13,973 bases of DNA from the NCBI GenBank assembly GCA_002084865.1, contig NBMG01000043.1, forward strand, positions 1-13,973, written 5' to 3'. Below the pieces are notes generated by a model, which was given only the letters and a program-made list of their open reading frames with translations, had not been told where the DNA came from and made no database searches. This document shows, piece after piece, positions 1 through 8,026 of the stretch (its first letter is position 1; each line of letters begins with the position of its first letter). The DNA comes from Candidatus Atribacteria bacterium 4572_76 (lineage in GTDB: Bacteria > Atribacterota > Phoenicimicrobiia > Phoenicimicrobiales > Phoenicimicrobiaceae). Both the position numbers and the translations under genes were made by a program.

Positions 1-738
1 TTATTTTCTCTTTTTAAGGGCAGCGCCTCCCAGGTAGGCCTCCTGAACTTTTTGATTGCTCTTTAAATCGGAAGCCAATCCGCTAATAGTGATATTCCCG
101 GTTTCCAGCACATATCCCCTGTCAGCGATACTTAATGCTTTGCGGGCGTTTTGTTCTACTAATAGTATTGATATTCCCTGATTGTTAATTTCACGGATAA
201 TCTGGAAAATTTGTTTCACTAATAAAGGAGCCAGACCCAGGGAAGGTTCATCCAGAAGTAAGATACGTGGGGTACTCATCAAACCCCTTCCCATTGCCAA
301 CATCTGCTGTTCTCCCCCTGATAATGTTCCGGATAACTGATTTCGTCGAGCTTTAAGAATGGGGAATAGACTAAATACTCTTTCCTTAGATTCTTCCACG
401 CTTTTTATATCTTTTCTTCGGGTATATGCACCCAAATTAAGATTTTCATCGACGGTAAGAGTGGCGAATACTTTTCGCCCCTCGGGTACGTGGGAAATAC
501 CTCCCATAACTATTTTATATGCCTTAACCTTATTAAGTTCCTGGTCGTCTAACTTAATCTTTCCGCTGCGAATGGGCAATAACCCGGAGATAGCCCTTAA
601 AAGAGTACTTTTTCCGGCTCCGTTTGCCCCTAATACGGTAACTATTTCCCCTTTATCAACTGTAAGTGAAATTCCTTTAAGGGCTTCAATAGAACCATAA
701 TATATCTTTAAATCTTCTACTTTCAACAATGTAGTCAT
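1..738 (-). CDS. livF: LivF, branched-chain amino acid ABC transporter ATPase
   Basis: One of two cytoplasmic ATPases that power amino acid import through the LivHM permease. The 245-residue protein has a Walker A motif GANGAGKST at residues 37-45, an ABC signature LSGGEQQ near 139, Walker B ILLLDEPSLGL, and the switch histidine region replaced by the usual LivF form LLVEQNARKAL. Length and motif spacing are normal for LivF. The ATG at 738 follows a strong ribosome binding site, AGGAGGA, that lies inside the last codons of livG; the gap between the two genes is only 4 bases. The stop codon occupies bases 1-3, so the gene is complete but whatever follows is outside the window. It is the last visible gene of the liv operon. 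The family call is firm; the exact transported substrate cannot be read from an ATPase. Confidence 0.95.
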   Translation of the reverse strand: MTTLLKVEDLKIYYGSIEALKGISLTVDKGEIVTVLGANGAGKSTLLRAISGLLPIRSGKIKLDDQELNKVKAYKIVMGGISHVPEGRKVFATLTVDENLNLGAYTRRKDIKSVEESKERVFSLFPILKARRNQLSGTLSGGEQQMLAMGRGLMSTPRILLLDEPSLGLAPLLVKQIFQIIREINNQGISILLVEQNARKALSIADRGYVLETGNITISGLASDLKSNQKVQEAYLGGAALKKRK

Positions 739-742
739 CTCT

Positions 743-1591
743 CTATTCCTCCTCCTCTTCGTCTTTACCTAAGTAAGCTTCAATTACTTGAGGATTACTA
801 TATACATCTTCAGGTGACCCTTCAGCGATTTTCTTGCCTTCATCCATTACTGTAACCCAATGGGAAATTCCCATCACTACATTCATATCATGCTCGATAA
901 GTAAAATAGTTAAGTTTTCCTTTAATAAAGATTTTAAAAATATTATCAGGTCTTCTGATTCTTTATCATTTAGACCGCTGCTCGGTTCATCCAAAATTAA
1001 TAAATCAGGATTAGAGGCTAATGCCCTACCAATTTCCAACATTCTCTGATTACCATAGGCAATATTTTTTGCTAATTCATCCCGCCATTTCCATAATCCG
1101 ACCTGTTTAAGGCGCTTTTCGGCATTCCTCTTAATTTCTAATTCTTCTTTTCTTTGCCCGGGAGTTTGTAAAACGGAAGTCCAGGTTCCCTCCTCACTGC
1201 GACAGTGCTGGCCGGCCATAACATTTTCCAGACAGGTCATATTGGAAAAAAGTCGGATATTCTGAAAGGTTCGCGCAATCCCCTTTTTAATAATCTGGTG
1301 GGGTTTTTTACCGGCAAGGTCTTCCCCCTTGAAAAGAACTTTTCCTCCATCGGCTTTGTAAATACCGGTAACTACATTAAAAACGGTAGTTTTTCCTGCC
1401 CCATTAGGGCCTATCAGGCTGCTTATTTGCCCTTGACTTACTTTAAGGTCAAAATTATTTACCGCAATTAAGCCGCCGAATTTTTTAGTAAGTTTATCGG
1501 TTTGCAATACAACTTTGTTAATTTTATTTATTTCTTCATTTTCTTGTTTGGTTCTTATCATGGTTTCCATATTATTATTTTCTTTAGCCAT
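743..1591 (-). CDS. livG: LivG, branched-chain amino acid ABC transporter ATPase
   Basis: Second ATPase of the Liv importer, 282 residues. Walker A GPNGAGKTT is at residues 61-69, the LivG-type signature reads AYGNQRMLEIGRAL, and Walker B is LLILDEPSSGLN; the switch histidine is in LLIEHDMNVVM. A polar extension of about 25 residues, rich in Glu, Asn and Lys, precedes the normal LivG start. The ATG at 1591 overlaps the livM stop by 8 bases and has AGGAG a few bases upstream, so I keep the long start. Later in-frame Met codons at residues 8 and 11 would also give a complete ABC domain. The C-terminus ends in a run of glutamates whose GAG/GAA codons double as the ribosome binding site of livF. 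Translational coupling on both sides fits one transcript. Confidence 0.94.
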   Translation of the reverse strand: MAKENNNMETMIRTKQENEEINKINKVVLQTDKLTKKFGGLIAVNNFDLKVSQGQISSLIGPNGAGKTTVFNVVTGIYKADGGKVLFKGEDLAGKKPHQIIKKGIARTFQNIRLFSNMTCLENVMAGQHCRSEEGTWTSVLQTPGQRKEELEIKRNAEKRLKQVGLWKWRDELAKNIAYGNQRMLEIGRALASNPDLLILDEPSSGLNDKESEDLIIFLKSLLKENLTILLIEHDMNVVMGISHWVTVMDEGKKIAEGSPEDVYSNPQVIEAYLGKDEEEEE

Positions 1592-2582
1592 TTTCTTCTC
1601 CTGCTTTCATCAAAAGTGATTCGAATTTAACGGCTCCTCTTTTTCTGGGCCAGATACCACCAGGTCTAAATATCATCATGACAATCATTGCTGCTCCAAA
1701 AATCAACATTCGGTATTGGGCAAAAGTTCGGAAAAATTCCGGGAAAAGGCTGATGGCTGCAGCTCCGATTAAAACTCCGGGGATGGAACCCATTCCTCCG
1801 ATTAATACAATACAGAAGAGCATACAGGACTCCATAAAGTTAAAACTCTCCGGAGAGACCATCATTAATTTAGTAGCATAAATATTACCGGCTACACCGG
1901 CTAAACCTGCTCCCAAAACAAAAGCCAATAACTTATAAGACCTAACATCAATCCCGGTCGATTCGGCAGCTACTTCGTCTTCCCGGATGCAGTTCCAGGC
2001 TCTACCTATACGGGAACGCTGCAAATTAACCAACCCGAAGATGGTCAGGCCGACTATTAACCATATATAATAATAGAATTTGGTAGAATTATCAATTACA
2101 AAGATACTGCCCAATGAAGGAAAATCAATTCCGAAGACTCCGTTTGGACCTCCGGTTATCCCAAATGGATTATTATTTAAAGTAAGCCGTACAATTTCAC
2201 CCATTCCGATGGTTACAATACATAGATAATCTCCCCTTAAATGGATAATCGGAGAACAGACCAACCAGGCAAAGGCACCTGCTGCAAGTGCACTTATCGG
2301 TAGCAAAATAATTATAGGAATTCCAAAGGTAGTATTAAGTATCGCGGTAGCATAGGCACCGATAGCCATAAATCCCATATGTCCCAAATCAAAAAGCCCT
2401 ACTTCTCCCAAAACAATATTTAAGCTAAGTCCCAAAAGAGCATAGACGCCGAAAAAAAACAAAACGTCCACCCAATAAGTATTTATTATGAAAGGTAATA
2501 TTATAAATAAAATTACTGCTATAATAATCAGCCAATTTTTAAATATACTGTCTTTTTCTTTTATACTTTTATTTAATTTCAT
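1584..2582 (-). CDS. livM: LivM, branched-chain amino acid ABC transporter permease
   Basis: Inner-membrane permease half of the Liv transporter, 332 residues, with about eight to ten hydrophobic segments. After a charged N-terminus, the family motif region reads ALLGLSLNIVLGEVGLFDLG followed by HMGFMAIGAY. The conserved cytoplasmic EAA-like loop appears as GRAWNCIREDEVAAESTGID, where the ATPase docks. The C-terminal FRPGGIWP is the usual end of the LivM core. The ATG at 2582 has AAGGGG upstream and lies 12 bases after the livH stop. The 3' end overlaps livG by 8 bases. The length matches typical LivM. The protein pairs with LivH to form the channel that receives substrate from LivK. Confidence 0.94.
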   Translation of the reverse strand: MKLNKSIKEKDSIFKNWLIIIAVILFIILPFIINTYWVDVLFFFGVYALLGLSLNIVLGEVGLFDLGHMGFMAIGAYATAILNTTFGIPIIILLPISALAAGAFAWLVCSPIIHLRGDYLCIVTIGMGEIVRLTLNNNPFGITGGPNGVFGIDFPSLGSIFVIDNSTKFYYYIWLIVGLTIFGLVNLQRSRIGRAWNCIREDEVAAESTGIDVRSYKLLAFVLGAGLAGVAGNIYATKLMMVSPESFNFMESCMLFCIVLIGGMGSIPGVLIGAAAISLFPEFFRTFAQYRMLIFGAAMIVMMIFRPGGIWPRKRGAVKFESLLMKAGEENG

Positions 2583-2594
2583 ATTTTCGCCCCT

Positions 2595-3506
2595 TTACAC
2601 TTTTTCTGCAACTTTTTCACCCAAAAGACCTCTGGGGCGAAAAATTAAGACTAATATTAAAACTAAAAATACAAACACATCCTTGTAAGCAGTAGAAAGG
2701 TAAGTGGAGCCCAACATTTCCAATACTCCCAGGAGAAGTCCTCCCAGCATTGCCCCCGGGATATTACCGATACCTCCTAAGATAGTGGCAGTAAAGGCCT
2801 TTAATCCGTAGTTCCATCCCATGATAAAACTAATCTTCCTGTAATACATGCCTACCATTACTCCTGACATTCCGCCTAAAGCGGGTCCTAAAGCAAAGAT
2901 AAAAAATATAATTGTTTCAATATTTATCCCCATTAAGGCGGCAGTATCCCTATCCAGAGCACAAGCACGGATAGCTGCGCCAAAAGTGGTCTTTTGAATA
3001 ATGTAATATAAAAGCCCCATAAGCATAAAAGAAATTAATAAAATTATAACCTGCATTAAAGTAATTCTCATCCCGGCTACATTTAATACTGTTGAGGGCA
3101 CAACATTAGCCGGATAAGCTTGCGGGCGCGGACCCCAAACAACCATTATCCCATTTTGTATTACAATGGAAGCACCTAATGCAGACACCACTGCGGGAAG
3201 CCGGCCAACTGAATATATCGGACGATAGGCAATTCGCTCTATTAGAGTACCGGCAATTCCTATGCCGATTGCGGCTATTAACATAGCCGCAATCATGCCG
3301 CCCCATATACCAAAGGTAACGGTAGCATAGGTAGAGCCAAATACGAGAAGGGTATATCCAAGATAAGAACCCAGGGCAAATAAATCTCCGTGGGCAAAAT
3401 TAATCAACTTCATTACCCCGTATACCATGGAATAACCGAGAGCAATAAGAGCATAAAATGAACCTATGGTCAATCCGTTAAGTAACTGCTCTAAAATAAT
3501 TTTCAT
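2595..3506 (-). CDS. livH: LivH, branched-chain amino acid ABC transporter permease
   Basis: Other permease half of the Liv importer, 303 residues and strongly hydrophobic throughout. The N-terminus carries the LivH hallmark in two adjoining pieces, LNGLTIGSFYALIALGYSMV and YGVMKLINFAHGD. The coupling loop is FGAAIRACALDRDTAALMGI, and the protein closes with the typical LILVLIFRPRGLLG. Length is normal. The start at 3506 gives exactly the family N-terminus, although the ribosome binding site is weak (an AGAG stretch). It begins 25 bases after livK with no terminator in between, consistent with cotranscription of the binding protein and the membrane parts. Confidence 0.95.
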   Translation of the reverse strand: MKIILEQLLNGLTIGSFYALIALGYSMVYGVMKLINFAHGDLFALGSYLGYTLLVFGSTYATVTFGIWGGMIAAMLIAAIGIGIAGTLIERIAYRPIYSVGRLPAVVSALGASIVIQNGIMVVWGPRPQAYPANVVPSTVLNVAGMRITLMQVIILLISFMLMGLLYYIIQKTTFGAAIRACALDRDTAALMGINIETIIFFIFALGPALGGMSGVMVGMYYRKISFIMGWNYGLKAFTATILGGIGNIPGAMLGGLLLGVLEMLGSTYLSTAYKDVFVFLVLILVLIFRPRGLLGEKVAEKV

Positions 3507-3531
3507 CTCTGTATTTTACCTCATTTTTATT

Positions 3532-4698
3532 TTATTTTCCGTAAATTCCGAAACTTCCATCAGCATTTACTACATAAAGATTAATTCCGGTTCCTACACG
3601 GTCACCAATTTCATCAAAGCCTATTGGTCCGGTAATACTGGGGAAATTCTCCATCTTATTTCTCAGATAATCGGCAATAACATCTGAGTCGGTAGAACCG
3701 GATTTATCGATAGCTTCTGCAAGTACACAGAGAGCATCGGCAGCATAGACTGACCAGGGGCTCGAGGGAAGAGTATTGTATTTCGCCATATAGGCTTCTT
3801 TAAATGCCACTGCTTCAGGGTTGGTAAAATATTCGATTAAAGCTTCCTGGGTTTGGTAACAACCGGCAGCATACTCTAAACCGGCAATCTTTATGAAATC
3901 TTCATTAATGGCCGCGTCTCCGCCTACAAATACCGCGGTAATTCCGATATCACGAGCTTGTCTGACTATTAATCCTGCTTCCGGGAAGTAACCGGTAAAA
4001 TAGAATATATCCGGATTAGTTTCTCTTAACTTAGTCAAAGGCACGGTATAATCAGATTCTCCGGGAGTAATTGCATCAAAGTAAACTAATTCTACTTCTC
4101 CGGCATCTATCTTGGGTTGTAGTACTTTTACAGTATCTTCGGCAAGTCCTAAAGAGAAGGTCTGGTTATCATGCATAATGGCTACTCTTTTGGCATTAAA
4201 TAGAGGAACAACTTCATTGGCAAAAAATGCACCTTGAGTATCGGTTCTTCCGCAGGTACGGAAGAAATATTTTAATCCTCTTTCGGTAAGGCCGGTAACG
4301 GTCGCACCATAAGCAATGTTTACTTTTTTGAATTTTTCGTATATATCAGAAGCAGGCTGGGTAACCGAAGAACCGTAAGTCGCAATAGAAGCCACTACAT
4401 CTTTCTGGGATAACAATTTCATTGCGGCTAATGCGCCTGCTTTTGGCTGGCAAGCATCATCAGCAACTCTGATTTCAATCATTCTGCCACCTAAAATTCC
4501 ACCCTTTTCATTGATCATTTGGGCGGCGATTTCAACAGACCGTTTAGCCATTTCACCTTCCACTGCTGCTGCTCCGGTAATTGGTCCTTGGAGACCGATG
4601 ACTACCGGTGGTTTATCAGCAGCCATTACTCCCAAAGAAGATACACCAAGAGCTAATACTAATACACTAACAAATAGCAAAAATTTTATTCTTTTCAT
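3532..4698 (-). CDS. livK: LivK-type periplasmic amino acid binding protein
   Basis: Extracytoplasmic substrate-binding protein of the Liv ABC importer (periplasmic binding protein type 1 fold), 388 residues from the start chosen here. The ATG at 4698 is preceded by AAGGAG at good spacing and begins a classical signal peptide: MKRIKF, a hydrophobic stretch, then a likely cleavage after VMA near residue 26. An upstream in-frame start at 4767 would add 23 residues before the signal peptide and lacks a ribosome binding site, so I reject it. No lipobox cysteine is present, so the mature protein is probably free rather than lipid-anchored. The mature part starts with PVVIGLQGPITGAAAVEGE and contains the lobe-closing segments typical of the family. 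Ligands range over branched-chain amino acids, amides and short carboxylates; the specificity is not readable here. Confidence 0.93.
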   Translation of the reverse strand: MKRIKFLLFVSVLVLALGVSSLGVMAADKPPVVIGLQGPITGAAAVEGEMAKRSVEIAAQMINEKGGILGGRMIEIRVADDACQPKAGALAAMKLLSQKDVVASIATYGSSVTQPASDIYEKFKKVNIAYGATVTGLTERGLKYFFRTCGRTDTQGAFFANEVVPLFNAKRVAIMHDNQTFSLGLAEDTVKVLQPKIDAGEVELVYFDAITPGESDYTVPLTKLRETNPDIFYFTGYFPEAGLIVRQARDIGITAVFVGGDAAINEDFIKIAGLEYAAGCYQTQEALIEYFTNPEAVAFKEAYMAKYNTLPSSPWSVYAADALCVLAEAIDKSGSTDSDVIADYLRNKMENFPSITGPIGFDEIGDRVGTGINLYVVNADGSFGIYGK

Positions 4699-4788
4699 TT
4701 TAAATTCTCCTTCATTTATTTTTAAATACGTAAAAAAAACAGATCGTTTTAGTAAAACAATTAGCAATGATAATTAGAAACATCTTCT

Positions 4789-4794
4789 ATTATA
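4789..4794 (-). promoter_or_regulatory. Putative -10 box of the liv operon
   Basis: A perfect TATAAT hexamer lies about 90 bases upstream of livK on the coding strand. No good -35 hexamer is found at 16-18 bases, so this is a tentative promoter, based on hexamer match and position only. Confidence 0.4.
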
Positions 4795-4837
4795 GATATA
4801 GAATTAATTTAGAAATCCCCTCACCTCCTTTTTTTCT

Positions 4838-4909
4838 GTAGGGGCGCAATGAATTGTGCCCTCACCATATTATTGCTTAATATTTCCCGTGGGCACGATG
4901 CATCCTACA
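4838..4909 (+). repeat. Composite palindromic repeat, copy A (damaged right arm)
   Basis: A member of the two-hairpin repeat family also found at 8187-8265 and 9669-9745. It starts GTAGGGGCGCAATGAATTG, continues through a related AT-rich centre containing ATATTATT, and ends with GGGCACGATGCATC followed directly by CTAC. Relative to copies B and C, the six bases GTGCCC are missing from the last arm, so the right hairpin can no longer close fully. Confidence 0.75.
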
Positions 4910-5016
4910 TTCCCATTTTGTTTACTTTTTGGGTAGTAATCATTGTATATGTATTCTACATAACTTTAAAAAACCCTTCTTTTGTTGAGTGAAATAAGTT
5001 TTACTATTCTATTCCT

Positions 5017-5992
5017 TTAAACTACCGAGGGTTCGATAATCAGTTCACCCCGTTCAAATCTGCCTATATCTAATCTGTCGATAGGAATAGAAGTCCTTCC
5101 TTTGAGTATTAACTCTGCCATAAGCCGGCTGGCTACAGGAGCCAGCATAAATCCATGACCGCTGAAACCTACCGCCATATAAAAGCCTTTTACCTGAGGA
5201 TGCTCACCCACGATCGGTTGAGAATCAGGACTCATATTATATAGGCCTGACCATTGTCTTATCATACTTACTTCTTTTAGTAGGGGAACAACCGCAGTCA
5301 TCTTTTTGGCCATCTCCCGGGCAAATTGCCAGCTTGTACCTATATTGTAACCTTTGGGTTCATCGGGGTCGCCAAAGCCCATTATGATGCTTCCGTGAGG
5401 GGTCTGCTGGCAGTAAAAATTACGAGAGAAGGACATCAACATCGGCTTAAATAGAGGATCAACCGGTTCGGTGATCAGGATCTGGTGCCTTTGGGAATAT
5501 ACCGGGATTTCTACTCCTGCCATCTTCCCTATTTCTCCCGAATAACCACCGGCGGCATTTATTACGATGGGAGTAAGCACTTCCCCCTTATCGGTATTGA
5601 CTGAAACTATCCTGTTATCTTCGGTCTTGATTTCTTTTACTTCGGTAAAATTATAGATCTTTACCCCCAATCTTTGAGCAGCCTCGGCATAGGCGAAATT
5701 GGTATTAAAGGGATTGGCATGACCATCGCTAGGACAGAAGGTAGCAGCCAATAGACCTTCCGTATTTAAGGGGGGTACAATCTCTTTGGCCTCTTCCACG
5801 GTGATGAATCTGGCATCAATCCCCAATGATTGTTCCAAGGCTACATTTTTCTTAAACTGGTTGACTTCTTTTTCAGTGAGTATTTTTTTCGAATAATACT
5901 ATATTTTTACACCCCATCCTGGCTAAATTATAGGCAATGCTACAGCCGATTATTCCTCCCCCGATTACTACTACGCTTGCTCTTTTAATCAT
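5017..5992 (-). pseudogene. DAO-family FAD amino acid oxidoreductase (HcnC / sarcosine oxidase beta-like), internally deleted
   Basis: This would be the catalytic subunit of the dehydrogenase encoded upstream: an FAD flavoprotein of the DAO superfamily that oxidises a small amino acid such as sarcosine, glycine or proline. The ATG at 5992 overlaps the preceding gene by 8 bases and encodes MIKRASVVVIGGGIIGCSIA, a perfect FAD-binding start, but the frame stops after 39 residues (TGA at 5873-5875). Homology resumes at once in another frame as ILTEKEVNQFKKNVALEQSL and runs to the normal C-terminus with GFSGHGFMLAPVASRL and DIGRFERGELIIEP. Compared with the family as I know it, roughly 55-65 residues between the first strand-helix-strand and this point are absent, including the conserved GSTGR-type FAD contact. 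Most likely a pseudogene or an assembly collapse. The piece from 5838 to 5017 has a TTG start available but would not bind FAD by itself. Confidence 0.82.
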
Positions 5993-6257
5993 CGTCATCA
6001 CCTGCCAGAGTCCCTAACTTTACCGGTTTAGTGGGAGGCCTGAAGGTAGGTAAGGCTACCTCTTCTATGCTTTTATGACAAAACCTGGCGATTTCCCTTA
6101 AGATAATCCTGCGGCAAATGGTGCCCTGACACCTTCCCATCCCCGCCCGGGTAATCTTTTTAATCTCATCGAGGGTAGTATAGCCTTTTTCCAAAGCCTG
6201 CCTGATTTCCCCCCAGGTAACATCTTCACATCGGCAAATTATGGTCTCATCTTTCAT
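5985..6257 (-). CDS. BFD-like [2Fe-2S] protein, dehydrogenase small subunit
   Basis: A 90-residue protein that probably carries electrons inside the amino acid dehydrogenase complex. It contains the BFD-like [2Fe-2S] pattern: Cys8-x-Cys10 (IICRCEDVTWGEI) and Cys43-x4-Cys48 in GMGRCQGTICRR. This module is found either as a separate gamma subunit or fused inside HcnB/opine oxidase and proline dehydrogenase alpha subunits. The ATG at 6257 follows GGAGGAC at good spacing and overlaps the alpha-subunit stop by 11 bases; the 3' end overlaps the catalytic gene by 8 bases. The C-terminus is an acidic GDDDD tail. The Fe-S module is clear, but its exact partner is inferred from gene order. Confidence 0.85.
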   Translation of the reverse strand: MKDETIICRCEDVTWGEIRQALEKGYTTLDEIKKITRAGMGRCQGTICRRIILREIARFCHKSIEEVALPTFRPPTKPVKLGTLAGDDDD

Positions 6258-7698
6258 TATTTTTGTCCTCCACTTTGATACTTCTTACTTTCATAACCAT
6301 ACTTTTAGGGACCTCCAGGGAAATTATGTGAGTCTTGTTTTTAATCTTTAAGACCCTTACCACTTTCGCTTTGCCCAGTATGCTGCCATCTCTGTCTAAA
6401 GCATAAACCTCTTCTCCTTTTTCCGGCAGAGGGAGCATTTCACCGGTACATTTATCAAAATCGACTACCGGTAAGTCATTTATATCTTCGAAAGGTTTTA
6501 TGGCTCCAAGCCTGCAGGATGCAGCACAAGGGTTGCAGGGTATCTTCTGAAAACACTCTATGATTACTACCGGACCTTTAGCCAATCTTTTTTTATCCGG
6601 AATTACTTTTTCCAAATCATCATCGGTCGGTATGCCGGTTCTTTCTAACATGGTTAATCCCTCCCCTCCCAATTCTTTTAATTCCGCTTTTAGCTTTCTG
6701 TCTTGCTCCCGGTAATTGTCACATTTATATCCCAGGCTCACCGCGGCATTCAGACCGGCAATTTGACCTTCCAGCATGGCACTGCTGGCCTCTTCGATAC
6801 CTGCTACATCTCCGGCGATATAGATTTCATCTTTAGTGGTTTTCATATTATCATCTCTTAGGGCCACATGGCCACAAAGCTCCGGAACATATTTCATCTG
6901 ACAGCCGGCCTGCCAGAGCAGGTCGGAAAGAGGAGAAAGGCCTACCGCTAGGCAAATGGTGTCAACTTCAAGTTCTTTTTCCGTCCCCGGAATAAATTCA
7001 AACTTTTGATTTATCTCGGAAATTACCGCCCTTTCCACACAATCCGTACCGTAGACTTCTTTTAGGGTATGAGAAGTGTAGATAGGCACTCCCAAACGCC
7101 TAATCTTGGAGGCATGCACTAAGTAGCCGCCTATCCGGGGAAGGGCTTCTACAATTGCTGCCACCTTTATCCCGGCCTGCAGGAGCTGGTAGCTCACAAT
7201 CAGGCCGATGTTGCCCGCTCCTACCATTAAAATATTATTACCCGGGACTACGCCGTAAAGGTTCATCAAGGTCTGTACCGCCCCGGCACCATAGACTCCG
7301 GGTAAGTCGCTATTTACAAAAGGCAGCATATTCTCTGATGCCCCGGTAGCCACAATAATTCTTTTAGCTTTTAATTTTTTTAATATGTCACCATTAACTC
7401 CCTGGACAATGGTAATGACCTCATCTTCGTAATAGCCGGTGACTGTGGCATTGTCGATTACTTCAATATGCTCATATCCCTTGATATCTCGGATCATCTT
7501 TTTGGCAATCTCTATTCCTCTGATCCCGGCAAACTGTTTTTCGGAACCAAAAAATTTATGGGTCTGTTTAATTAACTGTCCGCCCAATTCCAAACCATCG
7601 TCAATAAGAGTCACTTTTGCCCCCAGGGAAGCGGCATAGAGGGCTGCCGATAATCCTGCCGGACCCCCACCGATAATTGCTATATCAGTCATTTTCAA
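6247..7698 (-). CDS. FAD/NAD-type oxidoreductase, HcnB / proline dehydrogenase alpha-like subunit
   Basis: Large flavoprotein subunit (483 residues) of an HcnABC- or dye-linked proline dehydrogenase-type complex, expected to pass electrons between the catalytic flavin and an acceptor. An FAD dinucleotide motif IGGGPAG is at residues 9-15, a second Rossmann motif VGAGNIG near 159-165, and the flavin-closing IAGDVAG near 294-300. A Fe-S region follows with Cys382, Cys388, Cys391 and Cys395 (CFQKIPCNPCAASC). After DKCTG at about 415-419 the sequence jumps to EMLPLPEKGEE; relatives I recall have a further CGxCxxxCPG ferredoxin segment there, so an in-frame deletion of about 30 residues is likely. 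The start is TTG at 7698, six bases after AGGTGA and overlapping the previous stop as TTGA. The ATG at 7692 is the alternative but is poorly spaced. The substrate is unknown. Confidence 0.86.
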   Translation of the reverse strand: MKMTDIAIIGGGPAGLSAALYAASLGAKVTLIDDGLELGGQLIKQTHKFFGSEKQFAGIRGIEIAKKMIRDIKGYEHIEVIDNATVTGYYEDEVITIVQGVNGDILKKLKAKRIIVATGASENMLPFVNSDLPGVYGAGAVQTLMNLYGVVPGNNILMVGAGNIGLIVSYQLLQAGIKVAAIVEALPRIGGYLVHASKIRRLGVPIYTSHTLKEVYGTDCVERAVISEINQKFEFIPGTEKELEVDTICLAVGLSPLSDLLWQAGCQMKYVPELCGHVALRDDNMKTTKDEIYIAGDVAGIEEASSAMLEGQIAGLNAAVSLGYKCDNYREQDRKLKAELKELGGEGLTMLERTGIPTDDDLEKVIPDKKRLAKGPVVIIECFQKIPCNPCAASCRLGAIKPFEDINDLPVVDFDKCTGEMLPLPEKGEEVYALDRDGSILGKAKVVRVLKIKNKTHIISLEVPKSMVMKVRSIKVEDKNNER

Positions 7699-8000
7699 TT
7701 GAAATCACCTTTTCCTTTTTGAGTTTCTACCCTCATCCCTTCTTCCAATTTAGTTACACAGGTTCTGATATTGGGGATGCCGTTTACCTTCATCAGGCAA
7801 GCCGAACACTTTCCTATGGCACAAAAAAATCCTCTGGGGCGGTGATATTTAATGCTTCTGCTTAATACCCTTATTCCGGCAGCCACCAGGGCAGCAGCAA
7901 TGGGCTCATCTTTATAGCCTTCTAATTCTTTCCCATCCAGGGTGAATCTAACTTTTTCTTTCTGATTAAATTCCAAAATGGGATGCTCTTTTATGCGCAT
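7695..8000 (-). CDS. [2Fe-2S] ferredoxin-like subunit (HcnA / SoxA N-terminal-like)
   Basis: A 101-residue plant-type [2Fe-2S] protein, the small electron-transfer subunit of HcnABC/opine oxidase/proline dehydrogenase complexes, equivalent to the N-terminal domain of heterotetrameric sarcosine oxidase alpha. The cluster ligands are Cys60, Cys65, Cys68 and Cys81 in FFCAIGKCSACLMKVNGIPN followed by IRTC. Upstream, RFTLDGKELEGYKDEPIAAA is the usual beta-grasp start, and SIKYHRPRG precedes the cluster as in HcnA. The ATG at 8000 has GGAGGAAG at ideal spacing. The stop overlaps the alpha-subunit TTG start. It is the first gene of the four-gene dehydrogenase set and has a promoter-like TATAAT about 27 bases upstream. 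Confidence 0.9.
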   Translation of the reverse strand: MRIKEHPILEFNQKEKVRFTLDGKELEGYKDEPIAAALVAAGIRVLSRSIKYHRPRGFFCAIGKCSACLMKVNGIPNIRTCVTKLEEGMRVETQKGKGDFN

Positions 8001-8026
8001 ATCTTCCTCCCTATTCTTTTAATATG

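Larger units (their letters stand above)
4699..5016. other. Intergenic gap upstream of livK
   Basis: This 318-base gap separates the livK start from the broken dehydrogenase gene. It holds a promoter-like TATAAT on the minus strand, a perfect but gene-less Shine-Dalgarno stretch, and one copy of the composite palindrome, each listed separately. The part from 4910 to 5016 is AT-rich. I see no convincing terminator hairpin with a T-run there and no coding potential. Confidence 0.7.

Noticed and set aside
4699..4767. A longer livK start at 4767
   Set aside because: It would place 23 residues before a classical signal peptide, and only the ATG at 4698 has a strong ribosome binding site.
4712..4783. 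A 23-codon minus-strand frame upstream of livK, possibly a leader peptide
   Set aside because: No ribosome binding site at its ATG, no run of a regulatory codon, and no attenuator hairpin follows.
7155..7349. Open frame on the + strand opposite the FAD alpha subunit
   Set aside because: Arginine/proline/serine-rich shadow of the GC-richer conserved coding sequence; no support as a gene.
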